This document shows positions 21,232 to 22,996 of a stretch of DNA of 22,996 nucleotides, piece after piece. This DNA comes from Pseudomonadota bacterium. Its GTDB lineage: Bacteria > SAR324 > XYD2-FULL-50-16 > JAHJRI01. The DNA lies in the NCBI GenBank assembly GCA_022360105.1, contig JAKSDL010000454.1, positions 1 through 22,996 on the forward strand, in the 5' to 3' direction. Every line of letters begins with the position of its first letter. The stretch's first letter is position 1. The notes beneath the pieces were generated by a model that did not search any database, was not told the DNA's origin, and was given only the letters and a program-made list of their open reading frames with translations. The position numbers and the translations under genes were made by a program.

Positions 21232-22700
21232 TGGTGAGATCTCCCGGCAAGTTGAATGGCGTTGATGACAGCTTTTGCTTTGTTCATGCATTCCTCATAT
21301 TCTTTTTCCGGAACAGAATCGGCAACTATGCCGGCCCCGGCCTGTACATATGCTTTGTTGTCTTTTACCAATACAGAACGGATGCCGATGCAGGAATCAA
21401 AATTACCGTTATAATCGATATTGGCAACTGCGCCACCATAAAAACCTCTTTTGGCCGTTTCCAATTCGTCGATGATTTCCATAGCTCGAACCTTGGGGGC
21501 ACCAGTAAGTGTGCCGGCCGGAAAGGTTGCCTTAATCAGGTCAGCGTTGGACTTTCCTTCCTGAATAGTGCTTTCCAGGTTGGTGACGATATGCATGACA
21601 TGTGAATAATTCTCGATGTACTTGAACTGGGTTGGTTTGACGGTTCCAAATTTTGAGATTCTTCCCAAATCATTTCTCCCCAGATCAACCAACATCATGT
21701 GTTCGGCAATTTCCTTGGGATCATTCATCAATTCTTCTTCCATCCTGCTGTTTTCTGCCTGGTCGGGTCCCCTTTTTCGGGTTCCTGCTATGGGTCTTAG
21801 GGTCAATATCTCCTGGTTGCGCTTAACCAGAATCTCAGGGGACGAACCTGCAATCTGGAATTCCGGATAATTCAGATAAAACAGGTATGGGCTGGGATTG
21901 ATCCTTCTCAGCGATCTGTATAATTCAAAGGTATCTGCAGAAAATGAAACCGACAAGCGCTGGGACAAGACCACCTGGAAGATGTCTCCTTCGACGATGT
22001 AATGTTTTGCCTGCTTCACAGCCTCAAGGTACTGCTCGCGAGTCATGTTGGAAGTGATATCGGGCTGTTTTCCCGAATCTGACGGTTCTTCCAGTAGCTG
22101 TTTGTCCACTTTTGAACTGGAAATTCGTTCCAGGAGATCATGTATCTGTTTTTCACCTTTTTCGTAGGCATCAGGATCATCGGAGCAGAGCAAGGTAATT
22201 ATCGTAATGGATTGGTAAAGATGATCAAATACGAAAACAGTTTTTGGTAAGATAAACAGTGATTCGGGTATACCCAGTTGATCCGGATTCCCGTCCGGAA
22301 TGTTCTCAAAATGACGGATGTTATCATAACCGAAATAACCAACTACCCCACCTTGATAGGGGTAAAGCTCTTCCGGAAGGACCGGTCGAAACTCTTCCAT
22401 TACTTGAAACAACTCATCCAGAGGATTTCCAAGATATTTATTCTCCTTTTCACCAACCTTGACAGAAATTTCCTTGCCATGGGACTCAAAAATCATCAAA
22501 GGATCCACTCCAATCCAGGAAAATCGCCCCAGTTTTTCGTTTTGTTGAACTGATTCCAGCAGATACGAATATGGAGATACAGAACGAATCGATTGATAAA
22601 TTCGTACCGGTGTCAATGTATCCCCCATTATCCTCAAGGATAAGGGGATGTATTTATTCTCATTTGCAAGTTCCTTGTATTTTTCAGCTGAAGGATTCAT
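21228..22700 (-). CDS. trpE: Anthranilate synthase component I
   Basis: TrpE makes anthranilate from chorismate with ammonia from TrpG, the first step of tryptophan synthesis. The 490-aa protein has the tryptophan feedback motif LLES (47-50) in the N-terminal domain. The C-terminal chorismate-binding domain includes GDIFQVVLSQRL (238-249), PIAGTRKRG (303-311), EHMMLVDLGRND (333-344) and FPAGTLTGAPK. Ala in PIAGT, where aminodeoxychorismate synthase PabB has a nucleophilic Lys, supports anthranilate synthase over a folate role despite nearby metF. It heads a two-gene trpEG unit; trpD, C, F, B and A are not in the window. Confidence 0.96.
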   Translation of the reverse strand: MNPSAEKYKELANENKYIPLSLRIMGDTLTPVRIYQSIRSVSPYSYLLESVQQNEKLGRFSWIGVDPLMIFESHGKEISVKVGEKENKYLGNPLDELFQVMEEFRPVLPEELYPYQGGVVGYFGYDNIRHFENIPDGNPDQLGIPESLFILPKTVFVFDHLYQSITIITLLCSDDPDAYEKGEKQIHDLLERISSSKVDKQLLEEPSDSGKQPDITSNMTREQYLEAVKQAKHYIVEGDIFQVVLSQRLSVSFSADTFELYRSLRRINPSPYLFYLNYPEFQIAGSSPEILVKRNQEILTLRPIAGTRKRGPDQAENSRMEEELMNDPKEIAEHMMLVDLGRNDLGRISKFGTVKPTQFKYIENYSHVMHIVTNLESTIQEGKSNADLIKATFPAGTLTGAPKVRAMEIIDELETAKRGFYGGAVANIDYNGNFDSCIGIRSVLVKDNKAYVQAGAGIVADSVPEKEYEECMNKAKAVINAIQLAGRSHQ

Positions 22701-22744
22701 ATATTCCCGTCTCAGGCTTGTAATAATCTGGTGTTAAGAAATGC

Positions 22745-22762
22745 GTTTCTATGTATAGAAAC
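22745..22762. promoter_or_regulatory. Perfect palindrome upstream of trpE (candidate operator)
   Basis: GTTTCTAT-GT-ATAGAAAC is an 18-bp palindrome with a 2-nt centre, ending 45 bp before the trpE ATG. Its placement fits an operator near the trpEG promoter. It does not match the TrpR box of enterobacteria, and no Trp-rich leader peptide was found. An overlapping pair CTATG/CATAG (22749-22766) gives an alternative hairpin. Confidence 0.5.
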
Positions 22763-22996
22763 ATAGCATACGTGAGCATATAGATTCTGCCAATTAAATA
22801 ATCCCGGAAAAAGAATTCAAGAGTCAGAATCCGGAATAGACAATGACTCGCTTCGCTCCATAAAAATGAAACAAATAGTGCTTGTAAGGTCGATTTTAAT
22901 TGAGTTGTAGAATGGGTAACTCGTTACCCATCAATTAACTGGTTGGTGACTGATTTCGGCAGGCTTCGGCTTTTTCCGGGAGTTGCAGATTTTCGT
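22763..22996. other. Intergenic end of the window
   Basis: No gene is seen. The stretch contains the palindrome GGGTAAC-TC-GTTACCC (22914-22929), a relative of the one at 11507-11520. The trpE promoter presumably lies in its left part. Confidence 0.5.

Noticed and set aside
21228..22700. PabB (aminodeoxychorismate synthase) identity considered because metF is nearby
   Set aside because: The active-site segment reads PIAGT rather than the PabB PIKGT, and the LLES tryptophan feedback motif is present.

Overview
The window looks like bacterial chromosome of moderate GC, with a Gram-negative, probably anaerobic or microaerophilic flavour: a two-cluster ferredoxin-like DUF362 protein, a PflA-type radical SAM enzyme and a nickel-pincer-nucleotide (lar) operon, alongside housekeeping genes (ftsZ, metF, trpEG, panE). 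I cannot name the phylum from sequence alone. The gene content would fit an FCB-group or deltaproteobacterial-type lineage, but that is inference.

Region 1 (1-4933) is a sedentary chromosomal integron. An integron integrase gene (intI, about 3929-4933, + strand) faces right. To its left lie a probable attI site (about 3497-3503) and at least six gene cassettes, all oriented on the - strand away from attI. Each ends in a ~124-bp attC site with RYYYAAC/GTTRRRY ends, self-complementary arms and extrahelical bases. The array runs off the left edge. Four cassettes carry intact, mostly unknown genes: two membrane proteins, a DUF5958-like protein and a 220-aa helical protein. The first and third cassettes from attI lack an intact ORF but hold gene-like remnants whose stop codon sits in the attC R'' box, as in two intact neighbours. 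Two attC arm families are present, and one site (1747-1871) is a chimera whose arms no longer match. The intI leader contains palindromes that look like operators.

Region 2 (5051-10245) has a radical SAM protein and a PLP aminotransferase read rightward. They converge on a tight larE-larB-larC operon read leftward (1-nt gap, then 4-nt overlap), which makes the nickel-pincer cofactor of LarA-type racemases. No larA is in the window. LarE has three cysteines, as in the Fe-S type.

Region 3 (10246-14866) has a DUF362/ferredoxin protein preceded by nine tandem copies of a heptamer that contains its ribosome binding site. A leftward group follows: MOT1-type molybdate/sulfate transporter, GNAT acetyltransferase, HAD phosphatase and calcineurin-like phosphoesterase. 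Intergenic DNA here carries repeated TTAGATT-type and palindromic elements.

Region 4 (14867-18629) is gene-poor: a 124-aa unknown protein with its own strong terminator, a PilZ-domain protein, and ftsZ outside any dcw cluster.

Region 5 (18663-22996) has panE, then metF (convergent, 2-nt gap), and a trpE-trpG pair with a perfect palindrome upstream of trpE. No tRNA, rRNA or CRISPR array was seen.
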